NCBI RefSeq assembly: GCF_022179305.1
Contig: NZ_BPQP01000002.1
Coordinates: forward strand, 1 to 39,197
Source: Methylobacterium iners
GTDB taxonomy: Bacteria; Pseudomonadota; Alphaproteobacteria; Rhizobiales; Beijerinckiaceae
Reading direction: 5' to 3'
Length of the DNA stretch: 39,197 nt
Position numbers and translations under genes: made by a program. The notes below the pieces were generated by a model that was given only the letters and a program-made list of their open reading frames with translations, made no database searches and had not been told where the DNA came from. Shown one piece after another: positions 6,583 to 15,335 of the stretch; the stretch's first letter is position 1; every line of letters begins with the position of its first letter.

Positions 6583-7278
6583 TCAAGCGGCCCAAGGGAC
6601 ATCTTCTTTTCGCTTCCGCATCGGGTCAGTCCGCCACCTTTCACACGCGGATCGAAGCGAATCGGGGTTCGGCCCTTTAATTTGCGCCACCTCATGGATG
6701 AGCGTGAGAAAACGAAATGTCGGGCCATCTGGGGTCGACGCGACCTTATTGCCCGCTAATTCCCAGAACTTGAAAAGACGGGGCCATAAGACTGTCGCAT
6801 CGAAGTCTCTGTTAGCCTCCTGCATCGTGGGCAACATGTAATGGAAACTGAAACTTCGGTCGTTCGTAGCGAGTCTAGTTGCGTTGGTGTCGATATTTTG
6901 AAGAAGTCCTGGCATATCGTGCACGTTTAAATCGTCCGTACCCCACAAAGGCCGGCGATAAAATATTTTTGCTAACTCAGGTGGCAGCAAATCAGCTTCC
7001 TCAAGTCCGGCAGTTACGTTACGTGTGAGCGTAAAATCAGAAAGCAATATATTGAGTTTCCGCGCTGCAGCGGCTATTTGCAAAAGTTTTTGCTTCGACT
7101 TGACCCTAGTTGGAATCCTATTTTTTGCAGCGAGTTTTAAGAAATAACCAAGCAGCAATCCAGCGATAGCGATCGAGGCGGAATCGACTTCGATTTCGCT
7201 CGTCAAATTGAGAGCAGCTTTAAGACGTGCCCGCTGATCCGCCGAAAATACATCTGTAAGTTCTTCATCGAAGTTCAT
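6583..7278 (-). CDS. Hypothetical accessory protein (231 aa) coupled to integrase
   Basis: ATG at 7276-7278 overlaps the integrase stop codon as ATGA, so the two are translated together. The protein has a possible hydrophobic helix (SASIAIAGLLLGYFLKLAA) and otherwise a mixed helical sequence (NILLSDFTLTRNVTAGLEEA, MLPTMQEANRDFDATVLWPR). No nuclease, helicase or toxin motif is recognised. Its codon use is less GC-rich than the integrase. Satellites often carry host- or phage-interfering cargo beside the integrase, but nothing in the sequence assigns this role here. Confidence 0.65.
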   Translation of the reverse strand: MNFDEELTDVFSADQRARLKAALNLTSEIEVDSASIAIAGLLLGYFLKLAAKNRIPTRVKSKQKLLQIAAAARKLNILLSDFTLTRNVTAGLEEADLLPPELAKIFYRRPLWGTDDLNVHDMPGLLQNIDTNATRLATNDRSFSFHYMLPTMQEANRDFDATVLWPRLFKFWELAGNKVASTPDGPTFRFLTLIHEVAQIKGPNPDSLRSACERWRTDPMRKRKEDVPWAA

Positions 7279-8513
7279 GACGCGCGCCTTTCCAGTCGTA
7301 CGACTTTGGCTACTCCGGAAACTAGCCCGTCGAGATGCGCGGCCCACAATTCCATTGCTCGCCTTCGTTCGTCCGCGAAGTCGTGGCGTTGGTAGACCCC
7401 AACGATCCCGCCGAAAGTGCCTGACGTGTGATTCAGCGCCTTCTCCACGACGTGCACTGGAACGCCGAGGCGAGCACATCCACTCGCGAAGGTTCGCCGT
7501 AGGTCGTGGAGCCGCCAGGGCGCCAAGATCTGCCCTTCGGGCATCTTAGCCGCCGCTAGCCGGTTGAGCCGGTCGTGCGCTTTGCTCACGCCAGAGAATG
7601 GCGTCTTGCCGTTGGTCGTGAAGACAAACCGAGGTTCTTTGCCGATGCGCGGTAGGGCAGATAATATGCTGACGGCTCGAGGCGCGAGAGCGACGACGTG
7701 CGCCCGGTCATTTTTGGCCCGCTCTCGAGGGAGCGTCCAAGTGGAGGCCAGAAAGTCAAATTCTCGCCAATCCGCCTCCAGCACCTCGGATCGGCGCTGG
7801 CCCGTCAGAATCAAGATCTGAACAGCTTGCCCAAAGGGTTTGCCAATCTCTTCGGCCGCTTTCCAGATGGCGACGAGCTCGTCGTCGGTCAGCACGCGGT
7901 CGCGTGCAATTTCAGGGGAGGGCGGCTTGAGCCCCGCCATTGGTGAAACCTCGAGCACGCCCCGTTCGACGGTCCAGGCGTAGAACCGGCGCAGGGCAGC
8001 GAACAGTCGGTTCGCATGAATCGTGGCGCCGCGCTCCACCACGGCGTCGATGGCGTTCAGGATCTCGCGCCGGCCGATGGTGCGGATATCCTTCCCCTGC
8101 CAAGGAGAAAGGTCACCCTCTGTGAGAAATACCTCCGTCTGACGCCAAGTCCGGTTCCTAGGTTTGGCATACCGCGTGATGAAATCCGCTGCGACCGTGC
8201 CAAACCGCATGTTGACGACGGCCGCCTGCTCAATCTGTGCGGTCGCTTTCTCGCCAGCGGGATCACGCCCTTCGGAAACGGCCTGTAGCGCCTTCCGCGC
8301 GCTCTCACGAGCATCACCGAGGCTCAGGCGAGGGTAAGGCCCCAGAGTGTACTTCCGCGGCTTGCCGGCCGCCCTGTAGCGCACCGCCCAACTCTTGGCG
8401 CCACTCGGCTGGATGACGAGGTAAAAGCCGGGGAGGGCGCTATCGGGAAGCTCGAGCCGCTTACTCGGGTCGGCCTTCGCATGCTCGATGCTGCGGGCGG
8501 TGAACGCGGCCAC
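7275..8513 (-). CDS. P4-type tyrosine integrase
   Basis: This 412-residue integrase has the DUF4102 N-terminal arm-binding domain (PGFYLVIQPSGAKSWAVRYR, GPYPRLSLGDARESA), a central SAM-like core-binding region and the catalytic domain. Candidate active-site residues are R240 (LTGQRRSEVLEADW), K267, H336/R339 (LHDLRRTFASG), H362 (NHTSG) and Y374 (VGVYQRHD). GTG at 8511-8513 is used, with AGAGGG just upstream. It sits 210 bp from a tRNA-Lys 3' fragment, its likely attachment site, and its stop is coupled to the next gene. Confidence 0.93.
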   Translation of the reverse strand: MAAFTARSIEHAKADPSKRLELPDSALPGFYLVIQPSGAKSWAVRYRAAGKPRKYTLGPYPRLSLGDARESARKALQAVSEGRDPAGEKATAQIEQAAVVNMRFGTVAADFITRYAKPRNRTWRQTEVFLTEGDLSPWQGKDIRTIGRREILNAIDAVVERGATIHANRLFAALRRFYAWTVERGVLEVSPMAGLKPPSPEIARDRVLTDDELVAIWKAAEEIGKPFGQAVQILILTGQRRSEVLEADWREFDFLASTWTLPRERAKNDRAHVVALAPRAVSILSALPRIGKEPRFVFTTNGKTPFSGVSKAHDRLNRLAAAKMPEGQILAPWRLHDLRRTFASGCARLGVPVHVVEKALNHTSGTFGGIVGVYQRHDFADERRRAMELWAAHLDGLVSGVAKVVRLERRAS

Positions 8514-8570
8514 ACTACATCCCTCTACTACCCGTGAGGACCTTCGCGATCAGGATCAGCCGATCCGCCC

Positions 8571-8681
8571 GGGTAACGCAGGGGTAGCGGGCACAGCGTG
8601 CCTTGCCGTGTTACCCCATGAGTGATGAATGAGCGATCATTGCGCGTCAAGCGTTATCAATTACGCGATTTGAATGAGCGA
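8571..8681. promoter_or_regulatory. Inverted and direct repeats between integrase and att site
   Basis: GGGTAAC (8571-8577) pairs with GTTACCC (8610-8616), enclosing a smaller GGCAC/GTGCC hairpin. TGAATGAGCGA occurs twice in direct orientation (8626-8636, 8671-8681). Such repeats beside an integrase start are typical of arm-type integrase or excisionase binding sites and self-regulated promoters. The assignment is inference. Confidence 0.45.
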
Positions 8682-8722
8682 CGATGCACTGATTTAAGCG
8701 GCGGTGAAATAGGCCTGAAATG

Positions 8723-8769
8723 GACTTTTAATCTGTAGGTCCTGGGTTCGAGCCCCAGCGCGCTCACCA
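8723..8769 (+). other. 3' fragment of tRNA-Lys (UUU): right attachment site (attR)
   Basis: The segment starts in the anticodon arm (CTTTTAATCTGTAGG), continues through a full T arm (CCTGGGTTCGAGCCCCAG) and ends with the acceptor strand CGCGCTCACCA. No 5' half lies upstream, so it is not a complete tRNA gene. P4-type integrases insert into tRNA 3' ends, leaving such a fragment at one border. The intact tRNA-Lys should lie at the other border, outside the window to the left. Confidence 0.75.
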
Positions 8770-9070
8770 TTTTTCTGTTCTCGGTCAGAGACCTTAGCGA
8801 AGTGGGCTTGCTCTTCAGGCTTGCGCCGGAGACGAAGGCTTCCGCTGGAGCGAGGACGCCGATCCTCACCGAAGCCGCCAACGGCGTGGTCAGGGCCTCA
8901 GGCCCAAGCCTCAGCTGCTCGTCGAGGGGCGGATCGCTCGCGGGCCCTTCCTACCGCTGCTCAGGCATCGGGTATGACCGCCCGCGATCCATCGGGCCTT
9001 TGCGCGGGACGCGGACCTTACCGACGCCTCCGCTCGAGCCTCGGGCCGGCTCCATCTCCAAGTTCCGCGG
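8770..9070. other. Chromosomal stretch with no supported gene
   Basis: This 300-bp GC-rich stretch lies outside the integrative element. All frames on both strands look like shadows; frames reading across the tRNA fragment give the familiar tRNA-derived GLEPRTY string. No promoter or repeat stands out. Confidence 0.4.
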
Positions 9071-9268
9071 TCAGTGCCGCCGCTCGGCATAGATCGAGAG
9101 CGCGTTTGGCGAGTAAGGACCCGGCCGCTCGTCCTCGGTCGCGGCGAGGGGCCGGAACTGCTCGCGCTCCATGTCCTCGATGGCATGACCGATCACCGAC
9201 CAAGGATCGCCGTTCTGCGCGATGATGACCCGAAGCGCCGCGACGAGCTGCTCGTGGACGTCAGACAT
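9071..9268 (-). CDS. Small hypothetical protein (65 aa)
   Basis: ATG at 9266-9268 follows a near-perfect GGAGG. The product is MSDVHEQLVAALRVIIAQNG followed by DPWSVIGHAIEDMEREQFRP and a polar tail. It is acidic and helical. The same frame is open far upstream only because of GC-rich DNA, so the ribosome site decides the start. It is divergent from the DUF4142 gene. Function is unknown. Confidence 0.65.
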   Translation of the reverse strand: MSDVHEQLVAALRVIIAQNGDPWSVIGHAIEDMEREQFRPLAATEDERPGPYSPNALSIYAERRH

Positions 9269-9514
9269 GATGTCCTCCAACCGTGAAGCTGAGCACATGA
9301 GCACAGCATGTATCCCCCCCGCTGTGCGCTTCCTCACCTGAATGCCGGGTGAGGAGTGTCGGCGCGGAAGGCTGAGGCTCGACGTCCGGCTGCCCCAAGG
9401 AAACCGCTCGGGCACGAAAGACGACGGGGTGGTCCCGAGGATGGGCGCCGGCGGACAGGAACAGTGCCGGTGATCGGATGTTTCTCTGCACCGAAGGTTC
9501 AAAGGAGTCGGATC

Positions 9515-10042
9515 ATGAGAAAGCTTGCCGCCATCGCCCTGTGCCTCGCCTTGACGGGACCGGCCCTGGCCCAGTCGCTCGGCGAGAAGTCCGGCGCGAA
9601 CTCGCTGCTCGGGATCAGCCCGTCCACGGCCGATTTCGTGACGCAGGCCGGGATCAGCGACATGTTCGAGATCCAGTCGAGCCAGCTCGCCCTGGAGCAA
9701 TCCGATGACGCGACGAAGGCCTACGCCAAGCAGATGATCGCCGACCACGAGAAGACCACGGGCGAGCTCAAGGCCCTGGTCGAGGGCGGCAAGGTCCAGG
9801 CCCAGATCCCGACGGGGCTCGACACCACGCATCAGGCGAAGCTCGACTCGCTCAAGACCCTGAAGGGCGCGGACTTCACCAAGCAATACCACAGCGAGCA
9901 GGTGACCGCGCACAAGAACGCCGTCGATCTCTACAAGCGCTACGCCGCCGAGGGCGAGAACGCCGAGCTGAAGGCCTTCGCCGCCAAGCACCAGCCGCAC
10001 CTCGAGCACCACCTGAAGGCGGCCCAGGACCTGAACAAGTAG
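9515..10042 (+). CDS. DUF4142-domain exported protein
   Basis: This 175-residue protein starts at the ATG preceded by AAAGGAG. It has a clear Sec signal peptide ([20 protein letters not shown], cleavage after ALA). The mature part is a ferritin-like four-helix DUF4142 unit: [39 protein letters not shown], and [20 protein letters not shown] followed by [12 protein letters not shown]. Members are periplasmic, often stress-linked, with no proven activity. It appears monocistronic. Confidence 0.88.
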   Translation: MRKLAAIALCLALTGPALAQSLGEKSGANSLLGISPSTADFVTQAGISDMFEIQSSQLALEQSDDATKAYAKQMIADHEKTTGELKALVEGGKVQAQIPTGLDTTHQAKLDSLKTLKGADFTKQYHSEQVTAHKNAVDLYKRYAAEGENAELKAFAAKHQPHLEHHLKAAQDLNK

Positions 10043-10229
10043 GTCGGCTCCACCGGCGCCGCGCGGTCGCCAAGCCGGCCCGCGCGGCTTCAGGCCGACG
10101 TCCCACCCTTCGTCCCACGCGAAGGCTGAGTCCCGATCTTCCGTATTGCGAACGGTTCCAATTCGGCTTCTATCCTGCGTTGCGGCATGGAATTCCTGCC
10201 GGCGCGAGGGTCGAAGACGGATCGAGGGC

Positions 10230-11549
10230 ATGCAGGCAGCGGGGCTCCTGAGCGGAGAGGGTCTGGTCGTCGCGACCGCGCTCCTGCTCGTCCTCTGCAT
10301 GGGGCTCTGGGCGAGCGGACTGGTCGCGGAGATCGTCGCGGCGCTGCTGTTCTTCGCGGTCGCGATGCTCCTGCGGCTCGCGCAGCCCGCGACGGTGTTC
10401 TCGGGCTTCGCCTCGTCCGCCTTCTGGCTCGTCCTCGGCGGCATGGTGGTCGGGCTCGCGATGACCCGGACCGGCCTCGGCGACCGCCTCGCCCGCACCC
10501 TGAGCGGCAGCCTTTCGGGCTCCTATCCCCGCCTCATCGGCGGTCTCGTCGCCTTGTCCTTCCTGCTCTCCTTCGTGATGCCCTCCAATCTCGGGCGCAT
10601 CATGCTCCTGATCCCCGTGGTGCTGGCGCTCTGCGACGCCTTCGGCCTCGCCCCCGGACGGCCCGGCCGCTGGGGCGCGGTGATGGCGGTCGGGCTCGCG
10701 ACGCCGCTGCTCTCGGCCGCGATCCTGCCGGCCAACGTGCCCAACCTCGTGATGGCCGGCACCGCGGAGACGCAGTTGGGCCTTCACATCGCCTACCTGC
10801 CCTACCTGCTCCTGCACGCCCCGGTGCTCGCGCTGGCCAAGGGCGTCGTGCTCACGATCGCGCTCGTGCGCCTCTTCCCCGACCGGCTCGCCGGCCCGGC
10901 GGCGGCCCTCGCGGAGCCGGCGCCGCTCTCGGCGCGGGAGTGGCGTCTCTCCGTCATCCTCGCCGCGACCCTGGCGCTCTGGGTCACGGACGGCCTCCAC
11001 GGCATCGCGCCGGCCTGGATCGGCCTCGCGGCGGCCGTGCTCTGCCTGGCGCCACGCATCGGCGTGCTGCCCGCCGAGGCCTTCGCCGCGGTCAACCTGC
11101 GCACCTGCTTCTACGTCGCCGCGCTGCTGGGCCTCATCGCGGTCGTCGCGGAGACGGGCCTCGGGGCGCGGCTCGGCCACGCGCTCCTCGGCGTCGCGCC
11201 CCTGGCGCCCGGCGCCGACGCCCAGAATTTCGGGGTGCTCGTCCTCCTCGCCACGCTCCTCGCCTTCGCGGTGACCGCCAACGGCGCGCCGGCCCTCTAC
11301 ACGGCGCTCGCCGGGGAGATGTCGCAGGCGAGCGGGCTCGACCTCATGAGCGTCGTCATGGCCCAGGTGGTCGGCTACTCGGCCCTGTTCCTGCCCTATC
11401 AGGCGCCGCCGATCGTGCTAGCGATGGGGCTCGGCGGGGTGCCGTTCGGCGCGGCGACGCGCGCGACCGCCATCGTCGGCGCCCTCTCCCTCGTCGTCAT
11501 CGCGCCCCTCGATTACCTGTGGTGGCGCGTCCTGGGGCGGCTGGCATGA
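10230..11549 (+). CDS. SLC13/ArsB-superfamily-type permease (anion transporter-like)
   Basis: This hydrophobic protein of 439 residues has about 11-12 membrane segments. Conserved-looking loops are [39 protein letters not shown] and [20 protein letters not shown], the paired half-helix pattern of the ion-transporter (IT) superfamily, which includes SLC13/CitM. The substrate cannot be read. ATG at 10230-10232 (GAGG close by) is preferred to TTG at 10146. It precedes sdhC by 127 bp on the same strand. A dicarboxylate substrate would fit that neighbourhood, but this is speculation. Confidence 0.75.
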   Translation: MQAAGLLSGEGLVVATALLLVLCMGLWASGLVAEIVAALLFFAVAMLLRLAQPATVFSGFASSAFWLVLGGMVVGLAMTRTGLGDRLARTLSGSLSGSYPRLIGGLVALSFLLSFVMPSNLGRIMLLIPVVLALCDAFGLAPGRPGRWGAVMAVGLATPLLSAAILPANVPNLVMAGTAETQLGLHIAYLPYLLLHAPVLALAKGVVLTIALVRLFPDRLAGPAAALAEPAPLSAREWRLSVILAATLALWVTDGLHGIAPAWIGLAAAVLCLAPRIGVLPAEAFAAVNLRTCFYVAALLGLIAVVAETGLGARLGHALLGVAPLAPGADAQNFGVLVLLATLLAFAVTANGAPALYTALAGEMSQASGLDLMSVVMAQVVGYSALFLPYQAPPIVLAMGLGGVPFGAATRATAIVGALSLVVIAPLDYLWWRVLGRLA

Positions 11550-11676
11550 CGACGCGCCGCACCCCGAACCCCGCTTGCCCGGTCGCGCCGGGCCGATACC
11601 TCCCTGGACGCGATCCGGGGAACTTCCGCGCGCGTTCCCGCCTGCACCCTTCTTCGAGCCGAGGATTCTGACGCCG

Positions 11677-12078
11677 ATGGCCCCCACCGTCCGCCCCACG
11701 GTCGCCCAGCCGCTCTCGCCCCACCTCCAGATCTACCGCTGGACCTGGACCATGGCGATGTCGGTGTTCCACCGCATCACCGGCACCGCGCTCTACGCCG
11801 GCATCGCCCTCGTCGCGATCTGGCTCGTCGCCCTGGCCTCGGGGCCCGCGGCCTACGACTGGGTCGCCTGGTTCTTCGGCTCGATCGTCGGGCGCCTAGT
11901 GCTGTTCGTCTACACCTGGATCCTGATGCACCACATGCTGGGGGGCCTGCGCCACTTCATCTGGGATTTCGGCCACGGGCTCGACCGCGAACGGCGCCTC
12001 TGGCTGTCGCGGGGCACCCTGATCGGCTCGACCCTGCTCACCATCCTGATCTGGGCGCTCGCCCTCGTCCTTCGCTGA
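11677..12078 (+). CDS. sdhC: Succinate dehydrogenase cytochrome b556 subunit
   Basis: This 133-residue membrane anchor has the SdhC signatures RPLSPHLQIYR-like (QPLSPHLQIYRWTWTM), SVFHRITGTALY (quinone site Ser/Arg region) and HHMLGGLRHFIWDFGHG, with a candidate heme-ligand His. There are three membrane helices. With SdhD it anchors the catalytic subunits to the inner membrane and passes electrons to ubiquinone in complex II. It is the first gene of a four-gene operon; sdhD follows after 10 bases. Confidence 0.95.
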   Translation: MAPTVRPTVAQPLSPHLQIYRWTWTMAMSVFHRITGTALYAGIALVAIWLVALASGPAAYDWVAWFFGSIVGRLVLFVYTWILMHHMLGGLRHFIWDFGHGLDRERRLWLSRGTLIGSTLLTILIWALALVLR

Positions 12079-12088
12079 GGAGCGGACA

Positions 12089-12502
12089 ATGGTCGACAAC
12101 CGCCAGAACACCGCCGTCACGATGCGGACGCCGCGCGCCCGGGTAAAGGGGCTCGGCGCCTCGGGCCACGGCGCCAGCCATTGGTGGATGCAGCGGCTCA
12201 CCGCGGCCGCGAACCCGTTCCTGATCCTCGGCTTCGTCGTGATCATCGCGATGATGTCGGGCCGCGCCTATCCGGAGGCGGTCGCCCTGGTGTCGCACCC
12301 TGTCGTTGCGCTCATCCTGATCCTCGCCGTGATCTCGGTGACGCTCCACATGAGGATCGGGATGCAGGTGATCATCGAGGATTACGTCCACGACAGGGGA
12401 TGGAAGCTGATCGCCCTGTTCGCGAACAACTTCTACGCCGTGCTCATCGCGGTGGCCTGCCTCTACGCGATCCTTCGCGTGAGCCTGGGCCGCATGGTCT
12501 GA
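12089..12502 (+). CDS. sdhD: Succinate dehydrogenase membrane anchor subunit
   Basis: This 137-residue protein begins after GAGGAGCGGACA. It contains [20 protein letters not shown], a typical alphaproteobacterial SdhD start, three membrane helices, and the heme/quinone segment [20 protein letters not shown]. It pairs with SdhC to form the cytochrome b part of complex II. It lies 28 bp before sdhA. Confidence 0.95.
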   Translation: MVDNRQNTAVTMRTPRARVKGLGASGHGASHWWMQRLTAAANPFLILGFVVIIAMMSGRAYPEAVALVSHPVVALILILAVISVTLHMRIGMQVIIEDYVHDRGWKLIALFANNFYAVLIAVACLYAILRVSLGRMV

Positions 12503-12530
12503 GCCCCCGGAACTTCGAGGAATTTCGCCA

Positions 12531-14348
12531 ATGGCCAGCAACGGAACGAACGGCGGCACGCCCGCCTACACCATCCACGATCACACCTTCGACGTGGTGA
12601 TCGTCGGCGCCGGCGGTGCGGGCCTGCGCGCCACCGTGGGCTGCTCCCAGGCCGGCCTGCGCACCGCCTGCATCACCAAGGTCTTCCCGACGCGCTCGCA
12701 CACCGTGGCGGCGCAGGGCGGCATCTCGGCCTCGCTCGGGAACATGGGCCCCGACGATTGGCGCTGGCACATGTACGACACCGTCAAGGGCTCGGACTGG
12801 CTCGGCGATCAGGACGCGATCGAGTACCTCGTGCGCAACGCGCCGGCCGCCGTCTACGAGCTCGAGCATTGGGGCGTGCCCTTCTCCAGGACGGAGGAAG
12901 GCAAGATCTACCAGCGGCCCTTCGGCGGCATGACCACCGAGTACGGCAAGGGCACGGCCCAGCGCACTTGCGCGGCGGCCGATCGCACCGGCCACGCCAT
13001 GCTCCACACCCTGTACGGGCAGGCGGTGAAGTACCAGACCAACTTCTTCATCGAGTACTTCGCCCTCGACCTCATCATGGACGACGAGGGCCGCTGCCTC
13101 GGCGTCATCGCCATCGACCAGGCGTCGGGCGAGATCCATCGCTTCCGCGCCCAGATGACGGTGCTCGCCACCGGCGGCTACGGCCGCTCCTACTTCTCGG
13201 CGACCTCGGCCCATACCTGCACCGGCGACGGCAACGCCATGGTGCTGCGCGCCGGCCTGCCGCTGCAGGACATGGAGTTCGTGCAGTTCCATCCCACCGG
13301 CATCTACGGCGCCGGCTGCCTCATCACCGAGGGCGCCCGCGGGGAGGGCGGTTACCTCACGAATTCCGAGGGCGAGCGCTTCATGGAGCGCTACGCGCCG
13401 TCGGCCAAGGACCTCGCCTCGCGCGACGTGGTCTCGCGCTCGATGACCATGGAGATCCGGGCCGGCCGCGGCGTCGGCAAGAACAGCGACCACATCTACC
13501 TGCACCTCGACCATCTTGATCCCGAAATCCTGCACCAGCGCCTGCCGGGCATCTCGGAATCCGCGAAGATCTTCGCGGGCGTCGACGTCACCAAGGAGCC
13601 GATCCCGGTCCTGCCGACGGTCCATTACAACATGGGCGGCATCCCCACGAACTATCACGGGGAGGTGCTGACCCTGAAGAACGGCAACCCGGACACGGTG
13701 GTGCCGGGCCTGATGGCGCTCGGCGAGGCGGCCTGCGTCTCCGTCCACGGCGCCAATCGGCTGGGCTCGAACTCGCTGATCGACCTCGTGGTGTTCGGCC
13801 GCGCCGCGGGCCTGCGCTGCGCCGAGATCGTCGAGCCGAACGCCCGGCAGATGGATCTGCCCAAGGGCTCGGCCGAGAGGGCCCTCGGCCGCCTCGACCG
13901 CTTCCGCTACGCGAACGGCGGCACGCCCACCGCGGTGCTGCGCGCCGAGATGCAGAAGACGATGCAGAACAATTGCGCCGTCTTCCGCACCGGCGAGGTT
14001 CTGGAGGAGGGCAAGAGCCTCATCCACAAGGTCGCCGCCGGCACGGCTGACATCGGCATCCAGGACCGCTCGCTGATCTGGAACACCGACCTTCTCGAGA
14101 CGCTCGAGTTCGACAACCTGATCGGTCAGGCGGTGGTGACCATGGAATCGGCAGCCAACCGCAAGGAGAGCCGCGGCGCGCATGCCCGCGAGGACTTCCC
14201 CGATCGCGACGACAAGGAGTGGATGAAGCACACCCTCGCCTGGATGGACGACACCTCGAAGCAGGTCAGCATCGATTACCGGCCGGTGCACACCTACACG
14301 ATGTCGAACGAGATCCAGTACATCGAGCCGAAGGCGCGGGTTTACTGA
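12531..14348 (+). CDS. sdhA: Succinate dehydrogenase flavoprotein subunit
   Basis: This 605-residue catalytic subunit oxidises succinate to fumarate. Visible features are the dinucleotide-binding [16 protein letters not shown] near the N-terminus, the covalent-FAD His in [10 protein letters not shown], the substrate loops [20 protein letters not shown] and [14 protein letters not shown], and C-terminal LVVFGRAAG plus [15 protein letters not shown]. The length is normal for the family. A GAGGA ribosome site precedes ATG at 12531. It is the third gene of sdhCDAB. Confidence 0.98.
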   Translation: MASNGTNGGTPAYTIHDHTFDVVIVGAGGAGLRATVGCSQAGLRTACITKVFPTRSHTVAAQGGISASLGNMGPDDWRWHMYDTVKGSDWLGDQDAIEYLVRNAPAAVYELEHWGVPFSRTEEGKIYQRPFGGMTTEYGKGTAQRTCAAADRTGHAMLHTLYGQAVKYQTNFFIEYFALDLIMDDEGRCLGVIAIDQASGEIHRFRAQMTVLATGGYGRSYFSATSAHTCTGDGNAMVLRAGLPLQDMEFVQFHPTGIYGAGCLITEGARGEGGYLTNSEGERFMERYAPSAKDLASRDVVSRSMTMEIRAGRGVGKNSDHIYLHLDHLDPEILHQRLPGISESAKIFAGVDVTKEPIPVLPTVHYNMGGIPTNYHGEVLTLKNGNPDTVVPGLMALGEAACVSVHGANRLGSNSLIDLVVFGRAAGLRCAEIVEPNARQMDLPKGSAERALGRLDRFRYANGGTPTAVLRAEMQKTMQNNCAVFRTGEVLEEGKSLIHKVAAGTADIGIQDRSLIWNTDLLETLEFDNLIGQAVVTMESAANRKESRGAHAREDFPDRDDKEWMKHTLAWMDDTSKQVSIDYRPVHTYTMSNEIQYIEPKARVY

Positions 14349-14406
14349 CGAATAGGTCCGCTCCTCGTCAGATTGCGACTTTTACAAGGACATAGGCACG
14401 CCAATT

Positions 14407-15210
14407 ATGGCCCAGTTTACCCTACCCAAGAACTCGCAAGTCACCGAGGGCAAGACTTGGCCCCGGCCACAGGGGGCCAACAACCTCCAAGAGTTCCGGA
14501 TCTATCGCTGGAACCCGGATGACGGCGCCAATCCGCGAGTCGACACCTACCAGGTCGACCGCGACGATTGCGGGCCGATGGTGCTGGACGCGCTCCTCTG
14601 GATCAAGGCCAAGGTCGATTCAACGCTCGTCTTCCGCCGCTCCTGCCGCGAGGGCATCTGCGGCTCCTGCGCCATGAACATCGAGGGCCAGAACGCGCTC
14701 GCCTGCACCATGGGCATCGACGAGTGCCAGGAGCACGCCAAGGGCAAGAAGACCGGCGCGGTGCGGATCTATCCCCTGCCGCACATGCCCGTGATCAAGG
14801 ACCTCGTGCCGGACCTCACGAACTTCTTCGCCCAGCACGCCTCGATCGAGCCCTGGCTCCAGACCGAGACGCCGGCCCCCGAGGGCGAGTGGAAGCAGAC
14901 GCCGGAGGACCGCGCCCGCCTCGACGGGCTCTACGAGTGCATCCTGTGCGCCTGCTGCACCACGTCCTGCCCGAGCTACTGGTGGAACGGCGACCGCTTC
15001 CTCGGACCCGCCGCCTTGCTGCAGGCCTATCGCTGGCTGATCGACAGCCGCGACGAGAACACGGGCGAGCGCCTCGACGCGCTCCACGATCCGTTCCGGC
15101 TGTATCGCTGCCACACGATCATGAACTGCGCCAACACCTGCCCGAAGAATCTGAACCCGGCCAAGGCGATCGCCGAGATCAAAAAGATGATGATCTCGCG
15201 CGAGATCTGA
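14407..15210 (+). CDS. sdhB: Succinate dehydrogenase iron-sulfur subunit
   Basis: This 267-residue subunit carries three iron-sulfur clusters: [20 protein letters not shown] for [2Fe-2S], [16 protein letters not shown] for [4Fe-4S], and [20 protein letters not shown] for [3Fe-4S]. It passes electrons from FAD to the quinone site. It starts 58 bp after sdhA. The operon ends at a large inverted repeat shared with the convergent efflux genes. Confidence 0.98.
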   Translation: MAQFTLPKNSQVTEGKTWPRPQGANNLQEFRIYRWNPDDGANPRVDTYQVDRDDCGPMVLDALLWIKAKVDSTLVFRRSCREGICGSCAMNIEGQNALACTMGIDECQEHAKGKKTGAVRIYPLPHMPVIKDLVPDLTNFFAQHASIEPWLQTETPAPEGEWKQTPEDRARLDGLYECILCACCTTSCPSYWWNGDRFLGPAALLQAYRWLIDSRDENTGERLDALHDPFRLYRCHTIMNCANTCPKNLNPAKAIAEIKKMMISREI

Positions 15211-15218
15211 GGCGCACC

Positions 15219-15330
15219 TCTCCTCCCCCTTGTGGGGAGGAGTTGGAGGTGGGGGTGGCTGGGTGACCCTGCCGCTCACTAGGCGGAACCACCCCCACCC
15301 TCGATCCCTCCCCACAAGGGGGAGGGAAGC
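15219..15330. terminator. Large inverted repeat between convergent sdhB and RND genes
   Basis: The left arm (about 15221-15258) contains CCTCCCCCTTGTGGGGAGG. The right arm (about 15289-15328) contains its near mirror, CCTCCCCACAAGGGGGAGG, plus a second paired block of CCACCCCCACC. The two arms are about 85% complementary around a ~30-base loop, and each arm can itself fold. It sits exactly between two converging transcripts, consistent with a bidirectional terminator or REP-like element. The usual U tract is absent. Confidence 0.65.
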
Positions 15331-15335
15331 GACTG

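Noticed and set aside
8657-8881. Minus-strand frame with GLEPRTY string
   Set aside because: It reads antisense through the tRNA-Lys fragment; this string is a well-known false protein made from tRNA T-arm sequence.
9071-10498. Very long minus-strand open frame of 475 codons
   Set aside because: Most of it is antisense to the DUF4142 gene and the permease start in GC-rich DNA. Only the last 65 codons have a ribosome site and protein-like sequence.
12444-14291. 615-codon minus-strand open frame over sdhA
   Set aside because: Antisense shadow of sdhA with no recognisable domain and biased composition.
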